Shown here in pieces: positions 9,585 to 18,270 of a DNA stretch of 64,000 nucleotides (positions are counted from its first letter, which is position 1; each line of letters begins with the position of its first letter). Under the pieces are notes generated by a model that worked only from the letters and a program-made list of their open reading frames with translations, ran no database searches and had not been told where the DNA came from. Location of the stretch: positions 98,262-162,261 of the forward strand of contig NZ_ML123047.1 in assembly GCF_003846175.1 (NCBI RefSeq), given 5' to 3'. The translations under genes and the position numbers were made by a program. The DNA is from Streptomyces sp. ADI95-17. GTDB taxonomy: Bacteria; Actinomycetota; Actinomycetes; Streptomycetales; Streptomycetaceae.

Positions 9585-10571
9585 TCAGGCGCGGCGCTGG
9601 TGGCGGGCGAACTGCTTCTCGGGCTCCGCGAAGTAGGACCAGGGCCATTCGGTGCGGGCGCCGTCGAGCGCCTGGAAGACGCGCCGGACCGTGTGGCGCT
9701 CACCGGCCAGCGACAGGGCCATGGCGAACATGTTGAAGTCCTGCTGCCAGCCCGGCCGACGTACGTAGGCGGGGTGGAGGATGCTGTGATCGGCCGCGTT
9801 GCGCAACTCGGCCTGGATCTCGGGGGTTTCGAGGCACCCCGCGTGTTCCGACTCGACCCATTCCTCGATGTGCGCCATGGCGATCACACAGCCGATCCGG
9901 TGCCCCTGCGGAGCACGGGCGAACGCGTCGCGGGCGAATGCCAGGGCCTGGCCCGGTTCGCCGCTCCAGCGGGGCTGCAACTGCGACACCCAGTCGATGT
10001 GGGTCTCCAGGTCCAGCGGATCGCGGCGCAGGGCGGCGTCGAGCCGGGTCCTGTTGACGACCGGGCCCAGCGACATGCCCCGGCCGGAGGTGAGCAGGCA
10101 ACGCCACGGCGTGATCCACTCCGGCCGCAGCTCGGCGGCTTCGAACAGCTGCTCCTCGGCGAGGTCGAGCCGCTCGTGGAAGACCCGCCACTGTTCCTGC
10201 GTGACGTTGGCCGCGCGCTCGGCCGTACGCGCCTCCCAGCCCCAGACGACGTGGCGCGCCCCGGATATCAGCAGGGCCGTGGCCCGGTGCTCCTTGTCCT
10301 CCTCGACGGCACGGCCGATCCAGTCCTGCACACCGTCCAGGTCGGACAACTGGCCCAGGACCTTGTGGTCGTGGCCGAGATCGAAGGGAACCAGCGCCGC
10401 CTTGACCGCCTCCCAGTCCCCCGCATCGGCCGCCTCCACCAGCGCGAGCACCCGCACGTCCCCGAGCGCGCGCAGCGTGTACGCCCCGTTCCTCCGCCGC
10501 CGCGGAACGGGCAGGGCATACGAATCCGCCTCCGGTCTCTCCCCGCCCCCGCCGAACAGCCTGCCGAACAT
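9585..10571 (-). CDS. Uncharacterised soluble protein upstream of HSP90
   Basis: 328 aa, not recognised as a named family. It begins MFGRLFGGGGERP, then has an 'ALVEAADAGDWEAVKAAL' stretch and a long alpha-helical body with repeated 'W..P' turns and TPR-like segments (e.g. 'EPGQALAFARDAFARAP'). No signal peptide or membrane segment is seen. The start at 10571 is chosen because GGGGAGGG lies just upstream. An in-frame start at 10736 would add a non-conserved-looking Arg/Cys-rich leader. Same strand and 90 nt spacing suggest an operon with the HSP90 and TPR genes. Confidence 0.8.
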   Translation of the reverse strand: MFGRLFGGGGERPEADSYALPVPRRRRNGAYTLRALGDVRVLALVEAADAGDWEAVKAALVPFDLGHDHKVLGQLSDLDGVQDWIGRAVEEDKEHRATALLISGARHVVWGWEARTAERAANVTQEQWRVFHERLDLAEEQLFEAAELRPEWITPWRCLLTSGRGMSLGPVVNRTRLDAALRRDPLDLETHIDWVSQLQPRWSGEPGQALAFARDAFARAPQGHRIGCVIAMAHIEEWVESEHAGCLETPEIQAELRNAADHSILHPAYVRRPGWQQDFNMFAMALSLAGERHTVRRVFQALDGARTEWPWSYFAEPEKQFARHQRRA

Positions 10572-10811
10572 ACCGAGCCCTCCCCTGGTCCCGCGCGATC
10601 GTCGGGTGCAGCATAGGCGCCCCCACCGACATCGCTTCCACAGAGTATTCACGGGTGCTTCACGCCCCGGCCCGAAGACCATCCATGACGGGGCGGGTGC
10701 GGGCTTGAACACCGGTTCGGCCGGTGCACGCTCCACGACGCCTTCGTCTCTCTGGCCTGAAGCCTTCCCGCGCTGTTCGACCGACCGGGCGCAGGCGCGG
10801 GCCCGAGGGCC

Positions 10812-11339
10812 TCAATGGGCCGGTGCCGGGGGCAGGCAGCCCGTCTCCGGGAAGTGGCCGTTGACGTCCGACCAGACGCGCTCCGCGGTGACGGCACCGG
10901 TGACACAGGCGGTCCTGCCGATCCAGATTCCGTACACGCTGCCCCGAACAGGGCTTTGGTCTCCTGATGTGGTCCGCTCCGTCACCTCCAGGCGGGCGGG
11001 AGCGGTGAGGGGCGCAAGGGCCTCCCGCACCTGGGCGGGCCGGGTCCGATGCTGACGCCGCAGATCCTCAAGGGCCTGAGTGATGTCCTTGACCTTCTCC
11101 CGGGCTCGTTTCTCGTCCGCCGGGTCCGGACGGTCCGGGCGTCGTGCCCGGCTGTTGTCTCCGTAGAACGGCGCCGCGTCCAGGCCGGCCGTGCCGCTGC
11201 TCGGGGTTTCGTGCTCGGAGGCGTTGGACGAACTGGTGCCGTTGAGATTGGAGAAGAGATCGTCCGCGTCCTTCCCGCAGCTCGTCAGAGCGAGGACGCA
11301 GAGCACCGCGACCACGGCCGTGCCAGTGCGACAGGTCAT
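10812..11339 (-). CDS. Small lipoprotein
   Basis: 175 aa. The signal peptide has the lipobox L-T-S-C at about residues 18-21, so the mature protein starts at Cys21 and is anchored to the outer face of the membrane. The body is short and charged with Ser/Asn-rich spacers ('LNGTSSSNASEHE') and a C-terminal region containing two Cys. No domain is recognised. The 240-bp gap to the preceding gene shows nothing else. Confidence 0.75.
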   Translation of the reverse strand: MTCRTGTAVVAVLCVLALTSCGKDADDLFSNLNGTSSSNASEHETPSSGTAGLDAAPFYGDNSRARRPDRPDPADEKRAREKVKDITQALEDLRRQHRTRPAQVREALAPLTAPARLEVTERTTSGDQSPVRGSVYGIWIGRTACVTGAVTAERVWSDVNGHFPETGCLPPAPAH

Positions 11340-11530
11340 GACTCCAGTGTCCCTTCGCGGTCGCGGCAGGGGCGTGAGTACGCATGCTCAACCGTGGCGC
11401 GAGACCGGGCCCACCTACACCGTCACCAGCAGCCCGGAGCGATCACCGCAGATGTCGGTCGTCGATGCCAGCGGCAGTTCTTCCGGCCGTCTGCGCTCGC
11501 GCGGCCCGCGCCCGACGCCGCCGCATCCAG

Positions 11531-11574
11531 TAAAAGCAAAAGCCCCAGGTCACGGCGAGTGAGTCCTGAGGCTT
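11531..11574 (-). terminator. Intrinsic terminator of the tRNA-Thr gene
   Basis: On the minus strand AAGCCTCAGG pairs with CCTGGGGCTT (one G-U pair, 15-nt loop), followed by a T-rich run TTTTGCTTTTA. It begins 7 nt downstream of the tRNA 3' end. Confidence 0.85.
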
Positions 11575-11580
11575 CCACAG

Positions 11581-11654
11581 AGCCGCCTTCGGGATTCGAA
11601 CCCGAGACCTACGCATTACGAGTGCGTTGCTCTGGCCAACTGAGCTAAGGCGGC
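11581..11654 (-). tRNA. tRNA-Thr, anticodon CGU (reads ACG)
   Basis: 74 nt. The acceptor stem GCCGCCT/AGGCGGC is perfect. The D-arm has AGCTCAGTTGG, and the anticodon stem ACGCA/TGCGT encloses loop CTCGTAA with anticodon CGT. The T-arm GGTTCGAATCC is canonical. The discriminator base is U, and CCA is not encoded (CTG follows). The anticodon reads the frequent high-GC Thr codon ACG. Confidence 0.97.
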
Positions 11655-11772
11655 ACGCCCTGTCGCACCATGGTGCGATCAGCAGCGTCGCCAAGTCTAC
11701 ACAGTTTCCGGGAGTGCTCCGTACCAGCCTCGTTCCGGGGGATATGCGCAGGTCAGTGGCGAGGTGGGGTGG

Positions 11773-13317
11773 TCAGGAGCACTTCTTGTCCTCCGCCGGC
11801 GGGGTGCCTTCCAGGAGGTAGGTGTTGATCGCCGAGTCGATGCAGTCGCTGCCGCGGCCGTACGCCGTGTGGCCGTCGCCCTGGTAGGTGAGGAGGGTGC
11901 CGGAGGAGAGCTGGCCGGCGAGGGACTGGGCCCACTTGTACGGGGTGGCCGGGTCGCGGGTCGTGCCGACCACCACGATCGGGGCGGCGCCCTTCGCCTC
12001 GATGCGGTGCGGGGTGCCGGTGGGCGGGACCGGCCAGTGGGCGCAGTTCAGGGCGGCCCAGGCGAAGGCCTTGCCGAAGACCGGGGATGCCTTCTCGAAG
12101 CTGGGAACGGCCTGGGTGACGGCCTTGGCGTCGGCGAAGGCGGGTGGCTGGTCCAGGCAGTTCACGGCGGCGTTGGCGAACATGAGGTTGGCGTACGTGC
12201 CGTTCGGCCGGCGCTCGTAGTAGCTGTCCGACAGGGCCAGGAGGCCGGAGCCGTCGCCCTTCTGCGCGCCGGCGAGGGCCTCGCGGAGCTGGGGCCAGGC
12301 CGACTCGTCGTACATGGCGGCGATGACCCCGGTCGTGCCCAGGGACTCGGTGAGCCTGCGGGACTCGCCGGTGGCGATCGGCCGGGCGTCGAGGTCGGCG
12401 AAGAGCCGCTTCAGGCGGGTCGCCGCATCGGCGGTCGAGGTGGTGCCGAGCGGGCAGTCCGCCTTCTTCACGCAGTCGGCGGCGAAGGCCTGGAACGCGG
12501 TCTCGAAGCCGGCGGTCTGGTCGCGGTTCAGCTCGACGGCATCCAGCGACGGGTCCATCGCGCCGTCGAGGACCAGCCGGCCGACCCGGGCGGGGAAGAG
12601 CCCCGCGTACGTCGCACCGAGGAAGGTGCCGTACGACGCCCCGACGTAGTGCAGCCGCTCGTCACCGAGCAGGGCTCGCAGCATGTCCATGTCGCGGGCG
12701 GTCTCGACGGTGGAGACATGGGGCAGGATCTCGCCGGAGCGCTGCTCGCAGCCGTCCGCGAACTTCGTGTACGCGCCGCCCAGCTCGGTGACCTCGGCAG
12801 CGTCGTCCGGGGTCTGGTCGACCTGGGTGTACGTATCCATCTGCGGACCGGTGAGGCACACGACGGGCTCGCTGCGGGCCACCCCGCGCGGGTCGATGGC
12901 GACCATGTCGTAGCGGGCCCGGACCTGGGCCGGGTAGCCGACGGCCGCGTAGCTCTGGAGGTATTCGATGGCCGACCCGCCGGGGCCGCCCGGGTTCACC
13001 AGGAGGGAGCCGATCCGCTTGCCGGGGCCGGTGGCCTTCTTGCGGGCGACGGCCAGCTTGATCTCGCCGCCGTCCGGCTTCTTGTAGTCCAGTGGCGCCT
13101 TCATCGTGGTGCACTGGAACCCCTCGACGCCGCAGTCCCGCCACTCCAGTTGCTGCGCGTAGTACGGCTTGAGCCCGGCGGGGACGGCCGGCGCGGACGA
13201 CGCGGGTGGTGTGGACGTCGAGGCGTTCGTCGAACTGCCGCTGCTGCAGCCGGAGATGAGAAGGCCGGCGGTGCCGAGCGTGGTGGCGAGAATCCGGAAC
13301 GAGCGCCTGGTGTCCAT
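11773..13317 (-). CDS. Secreted lipoprotein alpha/beta hydrolase (tripeptidyl aminopeptidase type)
   Basis: 514 aa. The signal peptide ends in a lipobox-like L-I-S-G-C near residue 24, followed by a Ser/Thr/Pro linker. The hydrolase core shows the oxyanion segment 'LLVNPGGPGGSA', the nucleophile elbow G-A-S-Y-G (in LHYVGASYGTFLG), and a C-terminal TAP-like domain containing 'VVVGTTRDPATPYKWA' (acid) and 'GDGHTAY' (His). This matches the SlpD/Tap family of Streptomyces exported mycelial peptidases that remove N-terminal tripeptides. The ATG at 13317 is preferred to an upstream start at 13386 because the signal peptide begins there. Confidence 0.92.
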   Translation of the reverse strand: MDTRRSFRILATTLGTAGLLISGCSSGSSTNASTSTPPASSAPAVPAGLKPYYAQQLEWRDCGVEGFQCTTMKAPLDYKKPDGGEIKLAVARKKATGPGKRIGSLLVNPGGPGGSAIEYLQSYAAVGYPAQVRARYDMVAIDPRGVARSEPVVCLTGPQMDTYTQVDQTPDDAAEVTELGGAYTKFADGCEQRSGEILPHVSTVETARDMDMLRALLGDERLHYVGASYGTFLGATYAGLFPARVGRLVLDGAMDPSLDAVELNRDQTAGFETAFQAFAADCVKKADCPLGTTSTADAATRLKRLFADLDARPIATGESRRLTESLGTTGVIAAMYDESAWPQLREALAGAQKGDGSGLLALSDSYYERRPNGTYANLMFANAAVNCLDQPPAFADAKAVTQAVPSFEKASPVFGKAFAWAALNCAHWPVPPTGTPHRIEAKGAAPIVVVGTTRDPATPYKWAQSLAGQLSSGTLLTYQGDGHTAYGRGSDCIDSAINTYLLEGTPPAEDKKCS

Positions 13318-13377
13318 CCTCGGAGCGTAGTCGCCATGTGACAACTCGCCCCGATTCGTTCCCCGTACGGGTGAACA

Positions 13378-13401
13378 CACGATCATGAATGAGCGATCGT
13401 G
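13378..13401. promoter_or_regulatory. Inverted repeat upstream of the secreted hydrolase
   Basis: CACGATC and GATCGTG are separated by 10 nt, 60-85 bp upstream of the hydrolase start. Operator-like geometry, but no regulator is assigned. A role as a short holB terminator is possible but the stem is weak. Confidence 0.35.
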
Positions 13402-13450
13402 AACGGGGTGATTCGGGTGTGTGGGTGGGGTTGGCGGGTCGGCCCCGGTG

Positions 13451-14656
13451 TCAGCCCGCGCGCAGCGCCATCGTCATCGCCTCCACCGCGAGCAGCGGCG
13501 CCACGTTGCGGTCCAGCGCCCGGCGGCAGGCGATCACCGCCTCTATCCGGCGCAGGGTGCGCTCGGGTGTGGAGGAGCGGGCGATGCGGTCGAGCGCGTC
13601 CTCGGCGTCCGCGTTGGCGATGGCGATCCGCGAGCCCAGCTGGATGGCCAGGACGTCGCGGTAGAAGCCGGTCAGATCGGTGAGCGCCAGATCCAGGCTG
13701 TCGCGCTGGGTACGCGTCTTGCGGCGCTTCTGCCGGTCCTCCAGCTCCTTCATCACGCCCGCGGTACCCCGCGGCAGCCGTCCCCCGGCGACGGCGCCGA
13801 GCGCGGCCTTCATCTCCTCCGTCTCCTTGACGTCGACCTCCTCGGAGACCTGCTTGGCGTCGTCGGTGGCGGTGTCGATCAGCTCCTGGGCGGCCTTGAG
13901 GCAGCCCCCGATGTCCTCGACCCGCAGCGGGAGCTTGAGCACGGCGGCGCGGCGCGAGCGGGCCCGCTCGTCGGTGGCGAGGCGGCGGGCCCTGCCGATG
14001 TGGCCCTGCGTGGCCCGGGCGGCGGAGGCGGCCCGCTCCGGGTCGATGCCGTCACGCCTGATCAGGACATCGGCGACCGCGTCGACCGGGGGCGTGCGCA
14101 GCGTGAGGTGGCGGCAGCGGGAGCGGATGGTGGGCAGCACGTCTTCGAGGGAGGGCGCGCAGAGCAGCCACACCGTGCGGGGCGCGGGCTCCTCGACCGC
14201 CTTCAGCAGTACGTTCCCCGCGCCTTCGGTGAGCCGGTCGGCGTCCTCCAGGACGATGACCTGCCAGCGGCCGACGGCCGGGGAGAGCTGGGCGCGGCGG
14301 ACCAGCTCGCGGGTCTCCTTCACACCGATGGAGAGCAGGTCCGTACGGACCACCTCTACGTCGGCGTGCGTACCGATGAGGCTGGTGTGGCAGCCGTCGC
14401 AGAAGCCGCAGCCGGGTGCTCCGCCCAGGGCTCGGTCGGGGCTGGTGCACTGGAGGGCGGCGGCGAAGGCCCGGGCGGCGGTGGAACGGCCGGAGCCCGG
14501 GGGGCCCGTGAACAGCCAGGCGTGGGTCATCTTCGACCCCGGCGGGACCGATTCCCCCGCCGAATGGGCGGTGACCAGCGCATCGGCGTCCCGGGCGGCG
14601 GCACCGAGCTGCTCCTGCACCCGGTCCTGGCCGACCAGGTCGTCCCATACGGTCAT
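13451..14656 (-). CDS. holB: DNA polymerase III delta-prime subunit
   Basis: 401 aa, clamp-loader AAA+ protein. The P-loop is G51-P-P-G-S-G-R-S-T59, with Arg in place of the usual Lys. Loss of ATPase function is typical of delta-prime subunits, so this is family-consistent. A zinc-binding set C70, C83, C86, C89 follows, then the conserved S-R-C arginine-finger motif (TIRSRCRHL). It loads the beta clamp together with DnaX and delta. A GGAGGG ribosome site precedes the ATG. It lies downstream of tmk, an order shared with many bacteria. Confidence 0.95.
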   Translation of the reverse strand: MTVWDDLVGQDRVQEQLGAAARDADALVTAHSAGESVPPGSKMTHAWLFTGPPGSGRSTAARAFAAALQCTSPDRALGGAPGCGFCDGCHTSLIGTHADVEVVRTDLLSIGVKETRELVRRAQLSPAVGRWQVIVLEDADRLTEGAGNVLLKAVEEPAPRTVWLLCAPSLEDVLPTIRSRCRHLTLRTPPVDAVADVLIRRDGIDPERAASAARATQGHIGRARRLATDERARSRRAAVLKLPLRVEDIGGCLKAAQELIDTATDDAKQVSEEVDVKETEEMKAALGAVAGGRLPRGTAGVMKELEDRQKRRKTRTQRDSLDLALTDLTGFYRDVLAIQLGSRIAIANADAEDALDRIARSSTPERTLRRIEAVIACRRALDRNVAPLLAVEAMTMALRAG

Positions 14657-14888
14657 GGGTCACCGCCCTCCTGCTCGTCGCTGCTTGTTGCTACCGGCTT
14701 GTCGCTACCGGCTCGTTGCCTGCCGGTGGCTGTCTGTGAGCCGCTGCCTGTCGGTCCGGCTTCCCCGATCCGGTTCCCATTGTGGGGGACGGGTCTGACA
14801 ATCCCGGCAACAAGGCGTCCCGGCTCCGGAACCGGCCACCGGAGCCGGCCACCGGAACGGGAAGCCCCGCCCCGGCGGCCGGCGCGGA
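14657..14888. other. 232-bp tmk-holB spacer, low complexity
   Basis: Contains degenerate repeats of 'TTG(T/C)CGCTACCGGCTTG' type (14685-14760). No reading frame looks real. The holB ribosome site is at its end. Confidence 0.5.
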
Positions 14889-17800
14889 TCAGCGGCGCGG
14901 GCGGCGTCCCCGGCCCGAGCGGCCCTGGCCCCCGTCGTCCTGCTGGTCGCGGTGGTCGCCCAGCAGCTCGTCCGCCAGCGTCGGCAGATCGTCCAGCGGG
15001 GTCTCCTCGGCCCAGTCGGGACGAGGGCGCCGGCCGGAGCGCTCCTGGTGCTCCGAATGCTGCCGGCCCTCCCAGCCGCCGACCTGCGGAAGCTCACGGG
15101 TGCGCTCGTTCTCGCCCTCCGGAGCGGAGCCCGCCGGGCGCTCGTCGCGGAACATGCCCCGCGGAATCCGGTCCGCCGGATCCGTGTCCCGTACCGGAGG
15201 AAGCACCGTCGTCTCGTCGGCGGCACCCGCCGCACCGGAGCCGCCGGACCGGCCGGAGCCGCCCGGACGGTCGTGGATCTTGGGGATCATCGCCGTCTCG
15301 GCCTCGTCCGAGGAGGGAGAGGACGACGACGCGGACGAGGACGAGCCGTCCGGCGCGGGCACCTGCTGCGTCACGTCGTTCGGGTTGACGATCGGCGTCG
15401 GCACCGTGATCTCGTTCTCCGGCACGGACGCCGCCGCGGCGGCCTCCGCCCGGGCCTTCTCCGCCGCCGCGGCGGCCTCGGCCTCGGCACGCCGACGGGC
15501 CTCCTCGGCCCGCAGCAGTGCTTCCTCGGCCTTGCGCTGCTTCTCCAGCCGCAGGGCCTCGGCCTCCTTGCGCAGCCGCGCCTCCTCCTCGGCCTGCCTG
15601 CGCAGCCTGGCCTGCTCGGCCTCGCGGGCCGCCTCCTCGGCCTCCCGCCGGACCCGCTCCTCCTCGGCCACCCGGCGCGCTTCCTCGGCCCGCTGCCGGG
15701 CCTCTTCCGCCTGGCGTTCGGCCTCGCGACGACGCGCTTCCTCCAGCTCGCGGGCCTTGCGCTCCTCCTCCTCGGCACGGAGCTTGGCGAGCTGTTCCTG
15801 CCGCTCGCGCTCCAGCCGCTCCTCCTCGGCCTTGCGGGCGGCCTCTTCCTCGGCCTTGCGCCTGGCCTCCTCCTCGGCGGCCTTGCGCGCCTCCTCCTGG
15901 GCCTTGATCTCGGCCTCGGAGAGGGGCAGGAGCTGGTCCAGCCGGTGACGTACGACCGTGGTGATCGACTCCGGGTCCTGGCCCGCGTCCACGACCAGGT
16001 AACGGGTCGAGTCGGCGGCAGCCAGGGTCAGGAAGCCGGACCGTACCCGGGCGTGGAACTCCGGCGGCTCGGACTCCAGCCGGTCGGGGGCCTCGGTGAA
16101 CCGTTCCCGCGCGGTCTCCGGGTCGACGTCCAGCAGCACCGTCAGATGCGGTACGAGCCCGCTCGTCGCCCAGCGCGAGATCCGGGCGATCTCGGTCGCG
16201 GAGAGGTCACGGCCCGCACCCTGGTAGGCGACGGACGAGTCGATGTAACGGTCGGAGATGACGATCGCGCCGCGCTCCAGCGCGGGGCGGACGACCGAGT
16301 CGACGTGCTCGGCGCGGTCGGCGGCGTACAGCAGCGCCTCGGCCCGGTTGGACAGCCCGGCCGACGAGACGTCGAGCAGGATCGAGCGCAGCCGCTTGCC
16401 GACCGGTGTCGCGCCCGGCTCGCGGGTGACGACGACCTCGTGGCCCTTGGCGCGGATCCAGTCGGCGAGCGCCTCGACCTGGGTGGACTTGCCCGCGCCG
16501 TCGCCGCCCTCCAGGGCGATGAAGAAACCGGTCGCGGCGGGGGCGACCACCGGGTCGCCGCCGCGCAGCGCCTCGCGCAGATCGCGGCGCAGCGGTACTC
16601 CGGAACGGTCGTCCGTCCTGGCCAGGACGATCACGGCGACCGGCAGCAGCAGCGCGCCGATCAGCATCAGGGCGAAGGCCGCCCCGCCGTGCTCGAAGAC
16701 GAAGTCGCCCGAGCCCAGCCGGTGGGCGCCGATCCCGGCGGCCAGCAGCGGGCCCCCGAGCGCGCCGAGCGCGATGAGGACCCGTACGACGGCCTGGAGG
16801 TGCTCGGTGGTCCTGGCCCGGCGGAACTCCTCGGTCTCCTGGTCGACCAGGACATGACCGGTGTTGGCGGCGACGCCCGCGGCGTATCCCGCCAGCACCG
16901 CGATCATCAGCACGGTCGCCGTGTCCGGCACCAGGCCCATGGCGAGCAGCGCGATACCGGTGACGGCGGTGGCCAGCGAGAGCAGCCGGCGCCGCGAAAG
17001 GGTCGGCAGCACCTTCCCCGCGGTCCGGATGCCGACGCCGGTGGCGCCGGTCAGGCCGAGGACCAGCAGGGCGAAGGTGGCCGGTCCGCCGCCCAGGTCG
17101 GCGGCGTGCAGCACCGACACGGCGGCGGCCGCGGCGATGGCCCCGGCGACCGCGGCCGACGCGCCGACGACCAGCGGGACGGATCCGGTGCGGCCCTTGT
17201 CGGGTCCGCCGCCGGCCGACGGGCGCCGCAGGCCCTCCAGCGGCGAGCGCGGGCGCGGGGTCTGCGTACCTGGAAGTTCCAGGAAGTACAGGGTGGAGAT
17301 CGACGCCGAGAACAGCCCGGCCGCGACGTACGAGCCGAGGGCCGCCTGGTGGATCGAGAACCATTCCAGGCCCGAGCCCAGCAGGTTGCCGACGAGGGTG
17401 GCGATCAGCAGGGCGACCGCCGCGGCCGGGATCGCGGCGAAGTCGGTACGTACGGAGAGCCGGCGCAGTGCGTCGAGGTGGTCGGGCAGCGGGCGCACCG
17501 CGGCGCCCTCGGGGGGCGGGGCGGGCAGCAGCGCGGGGGCGGCACCGTCCTTGGCGACCGTCCACAGGCGCTCGGCCGCGCCGGTGACGAAGACGGTGAT
17601 CAGGATCATCATGAGTGCCCGGTCGGGCATCCAGTCGATCCACAGGGGCGCGACGACCAGCAGCGCCAGCCGCAGCCCGTCCGTCCCGATCATCAGCCAC
17701 CGCCGGTCCAGCGGTCCGCCGGGTGCGGTGAGCGTCGTCAGCGGCCCCAGGAGTACGGCTCCGAAGAGCAGGGTGGCAAGGATCCGGGCACCGAACACCG

Positions 17801-18047
17801 CGGCGACGGCAAAGGCCGCACCTCGGTACCCGGTTCCGAATGAGCCCTCAAGGACCGCCGCTTGCAGCGACATCAGCACCAGCACGAGAAGGGCGAGTGC
17901 ATCGCCGGTACTGCCGACGAGCTGCGCGCTCCACAACCGCTTCAGCGGGGGAACACGCAACAGTGCTCGTACGGCGCGCTCGCGTGAGTCTGCGGCAAGT
18001 GTGTCGGAGGTGGGGCTCACGACCGTTGGCTGCTCGGCTCGCGTCAT
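14889..18047 (-). CDS. tmk: Membrane-domain / thymidylate kinase fusion with coiled-coil tail
   Basis: 1052 aa in three parts. Residues 1 to about 490 form a polytopic membrane domain of MFS-like character with roughly a dozen hydrophobic segments. Residues about 508-705 are a complete dTMP kinase: P-loop G514-G-D-G-A-G-K-S521, 'VTREPG', 'DRYIDSSVAYQGAGRDL' and 'LLDVDPETARERF'. It phosphorylates dTMP to dTDP. Residues about 709-872 are an uninterrupted Glu/Ala/Arg/Lys coiled coil, followed by an acidic, Ser-rich disordered tail with TxxV/I-P motifs (e.g. DETTVLPP). Actinobacterial Tmk often has the membrane fusion, and the long coiled coil is a Streptomyces trait as far as I recall. The cytoplasmic kinase is thus tethered to the membrane. 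Confidence 0.93.
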   Translation of the reverse strand: MTRAEQPTVVSPTSDTLAADSRERAVRALLRVPPLKRLWSAQLVGSTGDALALLVLVLMSLQAAVLEGSFGTGYRGAAFAVAAVFGARILATLLFGAVLLGPLTTLTAPGGPLDRRWLMIGTDGLRLALLVVAPLWIDWMPDRALMMILITVFVTGAAERLWTVAKDGAAPALLPAPPPEGAAVRPLPDHLDALRRLSVRTDFAAIPAAAVALLIATLVGNLLGSGLEWFSIHQAALGSYVAAGLFSASISTLYFLELPGTQTPRPRSPLEGLRRPSAGGGPDKGRTGSVPLVVGASAAVAGAIAAAAAVSVLHAADLGGGPATFALLVLGLTGATGVGIRTAGKVLPTLSRRRLLSLATAVTGIALLAMGLVPDTATVLMIAVLAGYAAGVAANTGHVLVDQETEEFRRARTTEHLQAVVRVLIALGALGGPLLAAGIGAHRLGSGDFVFEHGGAAFALMLIGALLLPVAVIVLARTDDRSGVPLRRDLREALRGGDPVVAPAATGFFIALEGGDGAGKSTQVEALADWIRAKGHEVVVTREPGATPVGKRLRSILLDVSSAGLSNRAEALLYAADRAEHVDSVVRPALERGAIVISDRYIDSSVAYQGAGRDLSATEIARISRWATSGLVPHLTVLLDVDPETARERFTEAPDRLESEPPEFHARVRSGFLTLAAADSTRYLVVDAGQDPESITTVVRHRLDQLLPLSEAEIKAQEEARKAAEEEARRKAEEEAARKAEEERLERERQEQLAKLRAEEEERKARELEEARRREAERQAEEARQRAEEARRVAEEERVRREAEEAAREAEQARLRRQAEEEARLRKEAEALRLEKQRKAEEALLRAEEARRRAEAEAAAAAEKARAEAAAAASVPENEITVPTPIVNPNDVTQQVPAPDGSSSSASSSSPSSDEAETAMIPKIHDRPGGSGRSGGSGAAGAADETTVLPPVRDTDPADRIPRGMFRDERPAGSAPEGENERTRELPQVGGWEGRQHSEHQERSGRRPRPDWAEETPLDDLPTLADELLGDHRDQQDDGGQGRSGRGRRPRR

Positions 18048-18202
18048 CCGCCCAGCCTATCCGGAGCCGTGGGGTCCCCGGAGGCCCCGTCCGAACATAT
18101 GGGCGCCCGCCCCCTCCCGGCGCTACCCTGCCGTCCGCCGGAGCCCCGGCCACGAGCCACCCGCCCGCAGCCACTCGCCCACGTACACCCAGGTACGCGC
18201 GA

Positions 18203-18242
18203 ACGCCGGAGGGGGCCGGAATCGCCCGGCCCCCTCCGGCGT
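18203..18242 (-). terminator. Terminator downstream of topA
   Basis: Perfect stem GCCGGAGGGGGCCGG (18205-18219) with its complement at 18226-18240, 6-nt loop, extended by two flanking pairs. It lies about 30 bp past the topA stop. There is no long T-run, as is usual in Streptomyces. Confidence 0.8.
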
Positions 18243-18270
18243 GCTCGACGCATGCGGTCGACGCGTACGG

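Larger units (their letters stand above)
11340..11772. other. Intergenic stretch holding only the tRNA and its terminator
   Basis: Apart from tRNA-Thr and its terminator I see no coding potential. The flanks are the promoter side of the lipoprotein gene and the 3' side of the alpha/beta hydrolase. Confidence 0.7.

Noticed and set aside
14952-17843. 963-codon frame opposite the tmk fusion
   Set aside because: Arises from the Glu/Ala/Arg coiled-coil codons on the other strand; no domain.
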